Shown here piece after piece: positions 26,077-35,541 of a stretch of 64,000 nucleotides of DNA. Under the pieces are notes generated by a model that saw only the letters and a program-made list of their open reading frames with translations, had not been told where the DNA came from and searched no databases. A program made the position numbers and the translations under genes. The first letter of the stretch is position 1. Each line of letters starts with the position of its first letter. This stretch comes from Burkholderia sp. S171 (GTDB lineage Bacteria; Pseudomonadota; Gammaproteobacteria; Burkholderiales; Burkholderiaceae), in contig NZ_LMUF01000017.1 in the NCBI RefSeq assembly GCF_009766085.1, positions 1 through 64,000 of the forward strand. The letters run 5' to 3'.

Positions 26077-27463
26077 TACTACAGCCGTAGATTTTTTACT
26101 ATACTAACAATATTTAGTACTACTACGTGAGTAAGCAATGCATTCGACGGCGAGAGCGTGGGAGCGTGAACTGGAGGCGCTACACCAGCGGCTCGGAGAA
26201 CTGTTCAGGCGCCCCTAGCCCCGACATCGGTCTCTCGCTTACCTGAAGGGCCTGCTGGGCACAGTCGAGCGCAAGAACGGCTGGCAACTCGCCGAATGGA
26301 TCGGCGAAGCAACGCCTGATGGCGTGCAGCACCTGCTCGAGCGGGCGCAATGGGATGCGGATGGCGCGCGCGATGTGCTCCGGGAGTACGTCGTTGAACA
26401 ACTGGGCGAGCGTGACGCGGTGCTGATTGTGGACGAGACCGGCTTCGTCAAGAAGGGGCAGCACTCGGCCGGTGTGCAACGCCAGTACAGTGGCACGGCA
26501 GGCCGTATCGAGAACAGCCAGATCGGCGTGTTCCTCTGCTATGCCGGTCGCGGCGGCAGCGCGTTTATCGACCGCGAACTGTATGTGCCCAAGGCGTGGA
26601 CCGATGACCGTGTGCGCTGCGAGGCAGCGGGCATTCCCGAGGCGGTGGAGTTTGCAACGAAGCCGCGGCTCGCGCGCAGCATGCTTGAGCGGGCGCTGGA
26701 CGCAGGTGTGCCGTGCGGCTGGGTCACGGGTGATGAAGTCTACGGCGGCGACCGTCACCTGCGGCTGTGGCTCGAGTCGCACGGCCAGTCTTTCGTACTG
26801 GCCGTCGCGAAGAACGAACCCCTGTGGTGGCAGGGTCCCGACTACGTACGGGCCGACCGGATCGCCGAAGCCTTGCCGGCACGGGCATGGCGACGCCTGT
26901 CAGCAGGTGCCGGCGCCAAAGGCGAGCGCCTGTATGACTGGGCGCTCACCCCACTGTGGCGTCTGCAGATCACCACAGAAGAGCGCCGCTTCGGGCATTA
27001 CCTGCTGGTGCGGCGCAGCCTGGACGAGCAACGCGAGCATGCGTATTACGTCGTATACGCCCCGCGCAGCAAAGCCACACGGCAAACCCTGGTCAACGTC
27101 GCGGGCCGCAGATGGGAAATCGAAACCGGCTTCGAGGCGACCAAAGGCGAATGCGGACTCGATCAATACGAGGTACGCCGATGGCAGGGCTGGTACCGCC
27201 ACATCACGCTGGCGCTGCTGGCCCATGCCGTGCTCGTTACCCTGCGGGTGCGCGCCAAAAAAAACACCTGAAGATTCGGTACCGCTCAGTGTGCAGGAGA
27301 TCCGCCGGCTACTGTGCCGCCTCCTATGGCGCGGCGCTCACTCCATCGAGTACGTGCTGGCCTGGTCGACATGGCGGCGCAGGCACCAGTACCGCGCCCA
27401 GCAGTGTCACTACCGGCGCCGCGGCTGCGTACCTCCCGCTTTTTTTTATCTACGGCTGTAGTA
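26077..27463 (+). mobile_element. IS701-like insertion sequence with perfect ends and target duplication
   Basis: Perfect 16-bp terminal inverted repeats, TACTACAGCCGTAGAT (26077-26092) and its reverse complement (27448-27463), enclose 1387 bp. CTAA flanks both sides (26073-26076 and 27464-27467), a 4-bp target duplication of the YTAR type usual for IS701-family elements. The clean ends show a recent simple insertion, yet the transposase is broken. Confidence 0.9.
26138..27461 (+). pseudogene. IS701-like transposase (DDE) with amber stop and homopolymer frameshift
   Basis: ATG 26138 opens MHSTARAWERELEALHQRLG, continuing to ELFRRP and then TAG at 26216-26218, where relatives have Glu (RRPEPRHR). 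The same frame continues PRHRSLAYLKGLLG and through DETGFVKKGQHSAGVQRQY, TGDEVYGGD and RRWEIETGFEATKGE, covering the catalytic acids. Near 27257-27264 a run of eight A shifts the frame (RAKK|NT-stop), while the expected tail EDSVPLSVQEIRRLLCRLLW continues in the next frame. Two independent lesions make a functional product unlikely, barring suppression and slippage. Confidence 0.85.
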
Positions 27464-27467
27464 CTAA

Positions 27468-27994
27468 GTCTACGTTTGGCAAGCGCTCCTTTCGCATATA
27501 CGTCGATTCCACCGACGATGGCGCCGCTGAATTGTTTGAAGCAATCGATCGAATTAAACATGCCTTCGCATATAGCCTTCGCTTGCCTCACCATCCTTAG
27601 TGCGACAAGAACGTGTACCCGCCGTGTGGATGTTCAGTCCTTTGTCAGCGTACCTCCGAACGGAGGTGTGTAAGCCGTTCGCTAGGATAGTCCGCTAGGA
27701 AAGCGGCCAACTCATGAGATTCCCGTGCATCGTCGATCGTTGGCACGCGCGGTATTGTCGAGTTCGAAATTTTCACATACACTTGCGTTAGCAACCATTG
27801 TAAAAACAACCAAGTGGCTCGCAATATGCATAATGATGGGATTCTATGGACCCGCGGGACGACGCATTGGCTGGGAGGGTTGCAGCATCGCAATGCTGTT
27901 CCGAAGGTGGCTGATCATCGATTTGAGTTCCCTGCTTTCAGTCTTTGTAAAAACATTCCTTTGATCTCTCTCTATTAATCGGAGCCAAATTGCC
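27468..27994. other. Intergenic region right of IS701-like element
   Basis: No firm gene. A reverse frame (about 27893-27645) containing STIPRVPTIDDARESHELAA and FLADYPSERLTHLRS looks protein-like at its end only and may be a decayed gene. A perfect hairpin ACCTCC-GAAC-GGAGGT is at 27652-27667. GGAG before ATG 27995 serves the next gene. Confidence 0.3.
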
Positions 27995-29722
27995 ATGACC
28001 GCTCGGGTATCGCATAGGCACGTCAACGCTGGAAGACAAACGCGCTGCGACAAAAGTAACATGCAAAGCATTGTTCGTAAAACCAAACAAAGATCACGAA
28101 TCGTGCTGACTTTGGCAGGACTCGTTTTTTCCTGCATTTGCGCCGCGACTGCGCTTGGTGCAACAGGAGAGCTTATGGACCAGGCGGTGCAAAACGATTC
28201 AACACTCGGGGATACGGTTCGGGTTGCGAACGGCGAGATACGGGGGGGCGAGCGCGACTCCCAGGGCGTTCTCGCGTTTGAAGGCATTCCTTACGCCGAC
28301 GCGCCCGTTGGCCCGTTGCGGTGGCAGCCTCCGCTGCCTCCTAAACCGTGGGACGGCGTCCGGGACGCTTCCGCGCTGCGCCATCGTTGCTGGGTGAATG
28401 TACCCAACAAGGCAATCGGAGGTGCAATAGCGGGCGTGCCGGAGGATGAAGATTGTTTGTACCTCAATGTATGGACCGCCGCCAAATCAGCGTCCGAGCG
28501 TCGGCCGGTGATGGTGTGGCTTCATGGGGGCGGTTTCCAGTTCGGGACTAGCGGGGAGCATGCAACAGACGGAACGCTCCTCGCGCAGAAGGGCGTAATA
28601 CTGGTGAGCTTGAACTATCGCCTTGGCGTGTTCGGTTTCTTCTCGTATCCGACGCTTCGGGGTGAGGCAAACAAACTGTCCGCTAACTTCGGACTGCAGG
28701 ATCAAATTGCAGCCCTCAAATGGATAAAGGCAAACATCGCGAACTTCGGTGGCGATCCGAATAATGTCACGCTGTTCGGCGAGTCGGCCGGATCGCAGGC
28801 GGTAAGTCTGCTGATGTCCTCCCCGCTAACCAAAGGGTTGTTCCAAAAAGCGATCGGCGAGAGCGGATCCTCATTGCAGAGTCTTCCTGATGCCGGCGAG
28901 ATGTCCATGCGCGGCGCGGCATACGCTGGCGCGTTGGGCGCGAAATCGATGGACGACTTACGTTCCATAAGCGCGGAGCGCCTAAACACGGCGGCCACGG
29001 GAAACTTTGAAACGGGCGCGCCGATTATTTTTGCGCCCGCTATCGACGGAAATGTTTTGCCTGATCAGGTGACTACCGTCTTCGCACAAGGCAAGCAGAA
29101 TGATGTCTCCCTCATCGCTGGATACAATAAGCGCGAAGAGTTTCTTTTCCTTTCCCAGACCCTTCCCCATAGCAATGCGGCCGAGTTCCGTACCGCAGCC
29201 GAAAGAGTGTTCGGGGCTTCGAAGATGAAGGAGTTCGCGTCGCTTTATCCTTGTAATACTGACGCAGAAGCCAAGACGTCTGCGGAACAGTTGTACGGGG
29301 ACATCCGACAAAAAGCGGAAACGTGGCAATGGCTAGTTCTTCACTCGCGCACGGGTAAGTCAGGTGTCTACGGCTATCAGTTTTCGTACGAGTCTCCTTA
29401 TTCCCCTGTGGCGTCCCACACCGCCGACATTGTGTTTGTCTTCGGAAATCTCGTTCATCAGGTCTTCGCGCCCAAGAGTCCGCCTGCTGACCAACACGAC
29501 CGGACTTTATCGGATCAGATGTCGTCCTATTGGACCAATTTCGCGAGGACAGGAAATCCGAATGGGCCGGGCTTACCGGTTTGGCCATCGTTTCGGTCCG
29601 ACAATTCGATGCTCCAGATTGAGGCCGACGGCCGAATAACGGGAAGACCGCCGACAAGCCAGCAGATCGCGAGATTCAAGTTCCTTGAGAATTTCTTGAT
29701 CTCCGCCTCCACAGGCGAGTGA
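27995..29722 (+). CDS. Type-B carboxylesterase (secreted)
   Basis: A 575-residue esterase/lipase. A hydrophobic export segment lies at about residues 32-54 (RIVLTLAGLVFSCICAATALG); an inner ATG at 28061 would give a shorter leader. It has the family markers FEGIPYADAPVGPLRW, EDCLYLNVWT, WLHGGGFQFG (oxyanion hole) and FGESAGSQAVSLLM (nucleophile Ser), followed by the later acid and His regions. It cleaves carboxylic esters, probably in the periplasm; aromatic esters would fit the neighbourhood. A close family member is encoded at 53034 without a leader. TetR genes lie downstream. Confidence 0.9.
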   Translation: MTARVSHRHVNAGRQTRCDKSNMQSIVRKTKQRSRIVLTLAGLVFSCICAATALGATGELMDQAVQNDSTLGDTVRVANGEIRGGERDSQGVLAFEGIPYADAPVGPLRWQPPLPPKPWDGVRDASALRHRCWVNVPNKAIGGAIAGVPEDEDCLYLNVWTAAKSASERRPVMVWLHGGGFQFGTSGEHATDGTLLAQKGVILVSLNYRLGVFGFFSYPTLRGEANKLSANFGLQDQIAALKWIKANIANFGGDPNNVTLFGESAGSQAVSLLMSSPLTKGLFQKAIGESGSSLQSLPDAGEMSMRGAAYAGALGAKSMDDLRSISAERLNTAATGNFETGAPIIFAPAIDGNVLPDQVTTVFAQGKQNDVSLIAGYNKREEFLFLSQTLPHSNAAEFRTAAERVFGASKMKEFASLYPCNTDAEAKTSAEQLYGDIRQKAETWQWLVLHSRTGKSGVYGYQFSYESPYSPVASHTADIVFVFGNLVHQVFAPKSPPADQHDRTLSDQMSSYWTNFARTGNPNGPGLPVWPSFRSDNSMLQIEADGRITGRPPTSQQIARFKFLENFLISASTGE

Positions 29723-29881
29723 AAATTGCGCTCGCGGAGCGAGACTAGGCGGTGCCGTCGAAAAAGCCGTCCGCATGAACGAGACACCTCGGCAACTTGG
29801 AAGGCGCATTCCTTTCGGCGCGTGACCCTACTTGGAAAATATAGCGGAACGGTTTGTTTCTACAATTTGAAACGAGATCAC

Positions 29882-30625
29882 ATGCTACCGAAGACGCTGC
29901 GAAGGCGAGTCGTTGTGAAACCCACACCCGAAAATGCGTCTGAAGAGCCCATTTCCTGCCGCGTGCGAGAGGTTTTTTCGAGAAAAGGGCGACCCTCCCA
30001 TGCGATGGTGGGCCATGTTGAAGAGCGAATCCTTGATGCTGCTACTAGGGTATTTATACAGCATGGTTATGCAGGTGCATCGCTAGAACGGATCGCCGAG
30101 GCGGCCGGCGCAGGTAAGGCAACGCTGTACAGTCGGTACAGCGGTAAAGAGGCGCTTTTTTTGGATGTGGTTGCGCGAAAAAGCGAACAGAGCTTGCGCC
30201 TCGCTTTTGAGACCCCGCAACAAAGTTCTCTTGCGGACCGGGTTTCGACGGTGACCATGTTGCTAGTGACTCGCTTAGTCAACGACGACGTGATCGGATT
30301 GATGAGAATGGTGATGGCGGACGCTCCGCGGTTTCCATCACTTGTGACGTTGATGAGCGAAGCCGGACGAATGCGCGGGATAGAAGTCTTGGCACAAGTG
30401 ATCGACGGCTATTCACAGTCTCCTGGCGACATCCGGGTGTGCAGATCAAGAAAGCGCCGCTCGCGCGAAATTGCGGCCGTAATGCTCGATGCGGTCGTCT
30501 CTCCAATAATTCTCAGATCGTTAATGGGCGAGAATCTTGACGATGTACGTAGCGATATCGACTCGCACGTTAAGCAGATGATCGCGCTATTCATCGCAGC
30601 CAATGTCTTCGACGCTTTCTTGTGA
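29882..30625 (+). CDS. TetR/AcrR-family regulator
   Basis: A 247-residue protein. A basic N-terminal extension (about 40 residues) precedes the TetR HTH (HVEERILDAATRVFIQHGYAGASLERIAEAAGAGKATLYSRYSGKEALFLDVV). A helical ligand domain follows, with a C-terminal AcrR-like segment. ATG 29882 (MLPKTLRRR) is preferred to an upstream reading from 29726 that begins inside the intergenic region. It lies 159 bp after the esterase in the same direction and may control it or the MFS genes nearby. Confidence 0.87.
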   Translation: MLPKTLRRRVVVKPTPENASEEPISCRVREVFSRKGRPSHAMVGHVEERILDAATRVFIQHGYAGASLERIAEAAGAGKATLYSRYSGKEALFLDVVARKSEQSLRLAFETPQQSSLADRVSTVTMLLVTRLVNDDVIGLMRMVMADAPRFPSLVTLMSEAGRMRGIEVLAQVIDGYSQSPGDIRVCRSRKRRSREIAAVMLDAVVSPIILRSLMGENLDDVRSDIDSHVKQMIALFIAANVFDAFL

Positions 30626-31025
30626 GCAGGGGCGGAACAAAACGTCCATGTAAAGAGGTGGTCCCGCGCGGCTTTCGTGTGTGGCAGGCGGGAAGTCATG
30701 CTATTCGTTAAGCCATAATTTAGCGGCGGCTCACCCCGGACTGCTATATCGATGGCATATTGCTGGGCTCGGACTATTCGGTAGACGATATCGACCAATT
30801 AGGATTCGTTGATCCGAATTAGCAAATCGGCAACGACGACAGAAATCGCGTGACCGGCGGGTTGGCAATAGACCTTCGACATCCTTGGCATAGCGAACGC
30901 AACGAGGGGTGCGCGGTTCGTGCAAGGGTAGAGCGTACTGGTAAGGATCGCCGTTTTCCTGCCCCGCCGGGGTAGATCGAGCCGAACAGGTCGCAACAGG
31001 CTCCATAGGCCGAACCGTTACGAAG
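30626..31025. other. Intergenic region between convergent TetR genes, no gene seen
   Basis: The only open frames (for example 30996-30799 on the minus strand) have no recognised family and no ribosome site. The region may hold a decayed gene. Confidence 0.3.
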
Positions 31026-31841
31026 TCACGCGCGTCTCTGCGATCGATGTGCCATGGTTTCAGCACGAACGCCATCATCATGTCCCGCCTGTGGGCTGAT
31101 AGGCACTGTTTGCAAATCCATCCCCTGCGATGGATCGGGCGAAAGAAACAGTCGGGCTTCTTCGGAAGTCAAATCAAGAGCCCACAGTGGCCTAGTCGCC
31201 GTCAGCTCCCCGGTCGCCCACGCCTTTAGGTATGCAAGTGAGAACGCTACGCCGCGGTCGCAAGTCTGGAAGTCGCAACCCAAACTCATCATCGCCATCC
31301 TGACGCTCGCGTCCATGTAGGCCTTTGGGTCGTCTACCCCCGTGCTAATGGCTTGTATCGCGTGAGCGGACGCGCCCATCAAGAAGTCCTTCGCAACGTC
31401 GATATTTTCTAATGAGAACTGTCCCGCGGCTTTACCTCTCTCGAGGTCTGCACCCATGTACTGGGCGACGAGCATGGTATGAGGCCAGACGTCGGCGCGG
31501 GTTACGAAGCCGGCCCAACTCCTGTCGAGCAGCGCACGGACCAGGAATAGACGAAATCCTACAGCGGCGCGCTGCCAGGGTTCCAGTAATACGTCGTATA
31601 TGGGCAGGCTGTCGGCGGTCGTCTGGTTGCTTAACTCCTGACCGAGCGCCACGAGAAGCTGTTCCAGCGAATCGAAGTATTTATAGAATGTTCCCCGGGA
31701 AACCTTAGCTTCGCGAATTACGTCGTCTATGACGGGATTGGGTCGGTTCCTTTCCCAAAAAACGCGCATCGCGGCGTCGAGCAGCTTTGCACGCATCAAC
31801 ATTCGTTTTTTTTCAGCGACCTTCGAACGGTGGTCTACCAC
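31026..31841 (-). CDS. TetR-family regulator
   Basis: A 271-residue protein with an N-terminal TetR HTH (KLLDAAMRVFWERNRPNPVIDDVIREAKVSRGTFYKYFDSLEQLLVAL) and an all-helical effector domain. The start is GTG 31841, preceded by AGGAGG at ideal spacing. A perfect palindrome TGACAAATTTGTCA lies 154 bp upstream and is its probable operator; similar TGACAAA dyads occur before the MFS gene at 24301 and before the monooxygenase pseudogene at 39942. The ligand is unknown. Confidence 0.88.
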   Translation of the reverse strand: MVDHRSKVAEKKRMLMRAKLLDAAMRVFWERNRPNPVIDDVIREAKVSRGTFYKYFDSLEQLLVALGQELSNQTTADSLPIYDVLLEPWQRAAVGFRLFLVRALLDRSWAGFVTRADVWPHTMLVAQYMGADLERGKAAGQFSLENIDVAKDFLMGASAHAIQAISTGVDDPKAYMDASVRMAMMSLGCDFQTCDRGVAFSLAYLKAWATGELTATRPLWALDLTSEEARLFLSPDPSQGMDLQTVPISPQAGHDDGVRAETMAHRSQRRA

Positions 31842-31994
31842 TTCACCCTCCTGAAAAACAAATTTGGCTTCAACAAAATTTAATTCCTTCGCGACATTTC
31901 AAATGACAGAATCAATCTTCGAAGAAACCTCATGGAATATGAAATTCACTTGTCCGGCTCCCCTAGCGACTTTATACGCAATAGATGGATCAAG

Positions 31995-32008
31995 TGACAA
32001 ATTTGTCA
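31995..32008. promoter_or_regulatory. TGACAAATTTGTCA perfect palindrome, TetR operator candidate
   Basis: A 14-bp perfect palindrome 154 bp upstream of the TetR start. Its half-site TGACAAA recurs in dyads at 24093-24105 and 39704-39722. Confidence 0.55.
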
Positions 32009-32224
32009 TCGTAAAGGTTAAGTTGTAGCCGGCCAGTGTCGGATCAATAGACTGCTGCTCCGCCTAAACGAAACGTCAAATGCTAACGTTGAGTTGGCCG
32101 CCAACGAATATTGCGCGAAGTTGGAAACGATGGAGAGTCTTGATCTGCGTGCAAGGTTGCTCGCCGCGCAAGTAATCGTTAACAGGGTTCGGAGGGGTGC
32201 AGATCGATAGTCATGCAAAACCCT

Positions 32225-32263
32225 TATGTGACGACGGCATACCGTTGCTAGATTTGGCATCTG
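32225..32263 (+). promoter_or_regulatory. Regulon motif copy A (TATGTG-N5-GGCATA-N14-GGCATCTG)
   Basis: Blocks at 32225-32230, 32236-32241 and 32256-32263. It lies 193 bp upstream of the MFS start at 32457, in the same orientation. Block spacing is identical in all seven copies in the window; the first two blocks form a TATG-N9-CATA dyad with T-N11-A geometry. Confidence 0.75.
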
Positions 32264-32456
32264 CACCGCAGTGAGGGAATTGCCGACACTTGAATGGCTA
32301 TAGGTCGCCGCTGTTCATGCGCCTTTACAACGTGCGTCGACTAGTTCATGTTGAAAAGTCACGAAACCGGCGACTCGTCTGATTCTGATGTGCCCTTTAC
32401 ATAAGCTCGGAACTGAAATTTCAGAAACCGGCAGACAATTCAAGTACGGAGACGGA

Positions 32457-33797
32457 ATGTTCGACCAATTGATTGATGGAAGGCGCATAGGCCGCCGGCA
32501 GACGATCATATTTGCGTTGTGCCTTGTTATGCTGATTATCGACGGAATGGACTTTCAGCTTCTTGCCTTCGCGAGTCCTGTGCTGCTTACCGATTGGAAA
32601 ATTACCAAGTCGCAGCTCGCACCCGCTCTCGCCGCCGCGCTCTTCGGAATGTCAATCGGCGCGGCGTTCGGCGGCCTGGCGGGTGATCGCTTCGGCTGCC
32701 GGCGCATCCTGACTCTGTTTGTGGCCGCGTTCGGTATTACCACGCTTGGAACCGCGCTCGCTACGGGCGTTTCCGAACTCGCTGTCATGCGTTTCCTGTC
32801 AGGGCTTGGATTCGGTGTTGCCGTTCCGACGGCAATGGCGCTCGCCTCCGAGTGGTGCCCGCGGAAACGGCGTGGTCAGTTGGTCGTGCTCTTGTCGATC
32901 GGTACCGTGGCGGGCGGCACGCTCGGAGGCCTACTTTCGTCGTGGTTAATCCCCACATTCGGATGGCACAGCATTTTTATTGTCAGTGGCGGCCTGACGC
33001 TGCTTAGCGCGCTGGTTAGCATTGTTTATCTGCCTGAATCACTCTCGTTCCTGGTCAGGAAAGGCAGGCAAAGCGCGGCAGATGCCTGGTTCACACGAGT
33101 GATGGGTCGAACCGTCGCGACGAGCGGCGACATTGCCACTGATGCATGGGGCCGTCCCGAGTTGACAGGAGCCGGCTCGCGCTTGCTATCGGCGGGAAAT
33201 TTGCGCGTCAACGTGGGATTATGGATTGGGATTTTCTCGATTTCGTTTGCTTCCTATGCCTTCATGAGCTGGACCCCTGCGGTCCTGGTGGGTGCTGGCT
33301 TGGGTCTTCTCGCAGCGATCAAATGCACGTCGATCTATACCTTTGCCGCGGCTACCGGCGTGCTTGCGGGCGCCGTCTGTTTGCCACGCTTAGGATCACT
33401 CAGGATACTTATCGGCTCGATTGCGTTGACCATCGTGGCGACCGTCGCGCTGCCCAGCATTCTTTCAAATGGCACTCCGGGCAAAGGCATTGTCGAAGTT
33501 GCCATGCTGTTGGCGGGTTTTGGCGGAGGCATGTCGACATCGACCATCTACGCTCTGGCGGCGATGGCGTATCCCGCTACGTATCGTTCGACCGGCATCG
33601 GTATATGCGTGGGCCTCAGTCGGGGAGGGGGCATATGCAGCGTGCTGAGCGGCGGAGTGGTGCTTGAACTGAGCGGAGCCGGGGGCGGTGTGTTCTTTTC
33701 GGTTATCGCGTGCTTTCTCGTTACCGGCCTGATAGGGCTAACGACCATGGATCGACATATATCTACCCGTGTCGTTGCGCATAGGGTGAGCGTTTAA
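32457..33797 (+). CDS. MFS transporter, aromatic acid:H+ symporter (AAHS)-like
   Basis: A 446-residue, 12-helix carrier starting MFDQLIDGRRIGRRQ, the same N-terminal pattern as its two paralogues at 51166-52509 and 56295-57638, which fixes ATG 32457 over an upstream start at 32388. It has the helix-1 motif LIIDGMDFQLLAFASPVL (the Asp is typical of PcaK/BenK-like carriers) and motif A GDRFGCRRIL between helices 2 and 3. It probably imports an aromatic acid with protons. Copy A of the shared promoter motif lies upstream. Confidence 0.9.
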   Translation: MFDQLIDGRRIGRRQTIIFALCLVMLIIDGMDFQLLAFASPVLLTDWKITKSQLAPALAAALFGMSIGAAFGGLAGDRFGCRRILTLFVAAFGITTLGTALATGVSELAVMRFLSGLGFGVAVPTAMALASEWCPRKRRGQLVVLLSIGTVAGGTLGGLLSSWLIPTFGWHSIFIVSGGLTLLSALVSIVYLPESLSFLVRKGRQSAADAWFTRVMGRTVATSGDIATDAWGRPELTGAGSRLLSAGNLRVNVGLWIGIFSISFASYAFMSWTPAVLVGAGLGLLAAIKCTSIYTFAAATGVLAGAVCLPRLGSLRILIGSIALTIVATVALPSILSNGTPGKGIVEVAMLLAGFGGGMSTSTIYALAAMAYPATYRSTGIGICVGLSRGGGICSVLSGGVVLELSGAGGGVFFSVIACFLVTGLIGLTTMDRHISTRVVAHRVSV

Positions 33798-34143
33798 CCG
33801 TTCACCTGTCCATTGCTTGTCGATGCGAGCCTGCCTCGATGCTTAGCGAGACAAAAGCTGACGTTCGTCCCTCGCCGCATGAGAACAGGATGGAACACGC
33901 GTCGAACACCGCTTCTTCTTAAGCAATGCTTTGACATATGACCACCGACGATATCGCCGGCATCGAACCGGCAAAGAGGAGACGCATGTTCAACGCAAGA
34001 GTACTTCGCGAAGCAACGAGAGAACCCAGCTTCGCCTATGTGGAAAGTAAGGTCCCTCGTCAGTGCGCAGAAACCGTACTAGCTCCCGCAACATTTCTCT
34101 CTGTCGCAAGACTTATGTGCCATGACCATGAAGGAGTGCCGTC
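33798..34143. other. Intergenic region between two MFS genes
   Basis: A short frame from ATG 33987 (RBS-like GAGGAG) could encode 56 residues but shows no family features and ends at the next gene; it is not called. No terminator hairpin was obvious. Confidence 0.3.
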
Positions 34144-35541
34144 ATGGGAGAAGTAAGGAACGTACCCTTAGCGTCGTACGAAAACCGGTTGCTTGGCGTG
34201 TTAACTCTCACTTTTGGCTTCGTGTTTTTCGATCGAGCCGCGATGAGTCTTTTAGCGCCATTCGTCGCACGAGAATTGTCGCTTAGCAACGTGCAGATTG
34301 GCATGCTCGCGTCTGCGCTTTCCGCCACGTGGGCAGTTTCGGGCTATGCGTTTGGCCGTATTTGCGACAAACGCGGTAGTTATCGCGTCGTTCTGGTTCT
34401 CGCGATGATCGCGTTTTCGCTGTGCTCGTTCATATCAGGACTGGCGTATTCGTTCATCGCGCTGCTGCTTTCAAGAGCCCTGATGGGCGTGGCCGAAGGG
34501 CCCGTGCTGCCGATCGCACAGACGCTGATGGCCCAAGCATCGTCAGAACGGCGCAGAGGATTCAACATGGGGCTCATGCAAACGTTCGGCAGCAACGCTC
34601 TGGGCGCCTTCCTCGCACCGATCGTCCTGATTGCTATTGCTAGTCACTGGGGCTGGCGCGCTGCGTTTTTTGTCGCAGGCGTGCCGGGGCTCCTTTGCGC
34701 AGTGGCTGCATGGCGCACCGTACGCGACCCCGTAAAGAGGCCCGCGACGCAGGATTGCGTGCATCAAGGTTCGGCTACGCTGCGTGACATGGTTCAACAT
34801 CGCAACATTGTGCTGTGCATGACCTTGTCGGGCCTCATGGTTGGAACGATCGTACTGGGTTTCGTATTTCTGCCGGTGTACTTCGCTCAGTCGTTGCAAA
34901 TGTCATCTACCGAGATAGGCGTGATGATGAGCACCATGGGGTTATCTTCAGTGATTTCCGGCCTGGTCGTGCCTGGCATATCGGACCGAGTCGGACGCAA
35001 GCCGGTCATGCTAACTACAGGCTTGCTCGCGCTGCTCATGCCCATCGGCGCTATCTATGTGTGGCAGACGCCCGTTGCGTTGGCGGTCATGCTGTTTATA
35101 GGATGTTCGGTCAGCAGCCTTGCGCCGATGCTGATGGCAACCGTTCCCGCCGAGACGCTGGCGAATGGCCGGGTCGCGGCGGCCATCGGCCTGGTCATGG
35201 GAACCCGTGAAATTATCGGTGGCGTGGTTACGCCTTTGGTCGGCGGCATGCTCGCAGACCGCTGGGGTCTGGTTGCCGTGCCTTATCTTCAGGGCGCTTT
35301 CATTTTGGCATCGTTGATCCTCATGTCAATGGTCGAGGAAACCGCGCCATCGAAGAAACGATTGGCGCTACATGTTCCGTCCGTTGAGATGTTAATATTT
35401 GCTGAACAAGCGCGTCGGAAATCGGCCGCCAATTCAAGCGGCGGGTCGCACGGTGGCGCGTTCAATCAGCGTGCAGGGTATGACTATGTTGGTGGGACGC
35501 AATTCGCCTGTCACTTGCTCGCAAACCAACGCGACAGTTGA
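34144..35541 (+). CDS. MFS transporter
   Basis: A 465-residue carrier with 12 helices, the motif FGRICDKRGSYRVVL between helices 2 and 3 and SDRVGRKPVM between helices 8 and 9. It belongs to a different MFS branch from the AAHS paralogues and is nearer to anion:cation or hexuronate-type symporters. Its last ~36 codons overlap the 3' end of the convergent lacI gene by 108 bp and look non-conserved. It may import the substrate of the hisD-like/SDR operon. Start ATG 34144 follows AAGGAGTGCCGTC. Confidence 0.88.
   Translation: MGEVRNVPLASYENRLLGVLTLTFGFVFFDRAAMSLLAPFVARELSLSNVQIGMLASALSATWAVSGYAFGRICDKRGSYRVVLVLAMIAFSLCSFISGLAYSFIALLLSRALMGVAEGPVLPIAQTLMAQASSERRRGFNMGLMQTFGSNALGAFLAPIVLIAIASHWGWRAAFFVAGVPGLLCAVAAWRTVRDPVKRPATQDCVHQGSATLRDMVQHRNIVLCMTLSGLMVGTIVLGFVFLPVYFAQSLQMSSTEIGVMMSTMGLSSVISGLVVPGISDRVGRKPVMLTTGLLALLMPIGAIYVWQTPVALAVMLFIGCSVSSLAPMLMATVPAETLANGRVAAAIGLVMGTREIIGGVVTPLVGGMLADRWGLVAVPYLQGAFILASLILMSMVEETAPSKKRLALHVPSVEMLIFAEQARRKSAANSSGGSHGGAFNQRAGYDYVGGTQFACHLLANQRDS

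Larger units (their letters stand above)
31842..32456. other. Divergent regulatory region between TetR and MFS genes
   Basis: This 615-bp noncoding region contains the TGACAAATTTGTCA palindrome (31995-32008) and one copy of the seven-copy LysR-type motif (32225-32263). No coding frame with support was seen. Confidence 0.5.

Noticed and set aside
19025-27463. Possible composite transposon formed by the insertion elements
   Set aside because: The elements are of different families (Tn3, IS1111, IS701), so they cannot act as paired ends of one composite.
27286-27594. Minus-strand frame spanning the right end of the IS701-like element
   Set aside because: Poor start context; after removing the IS the frame would encode only about 50 residues with no family.
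30731-31081. Minus-strand frame between the TetR genes
   Set aside because: No ribosome site or recognisable domain; overlaps the 3' end of the TetR gene.
33938-34156. Small plus-strand frame before the MFS gene at 34144
   Set aside because: No family likeness; overlaps the ribosome site and start of the MFS gene.
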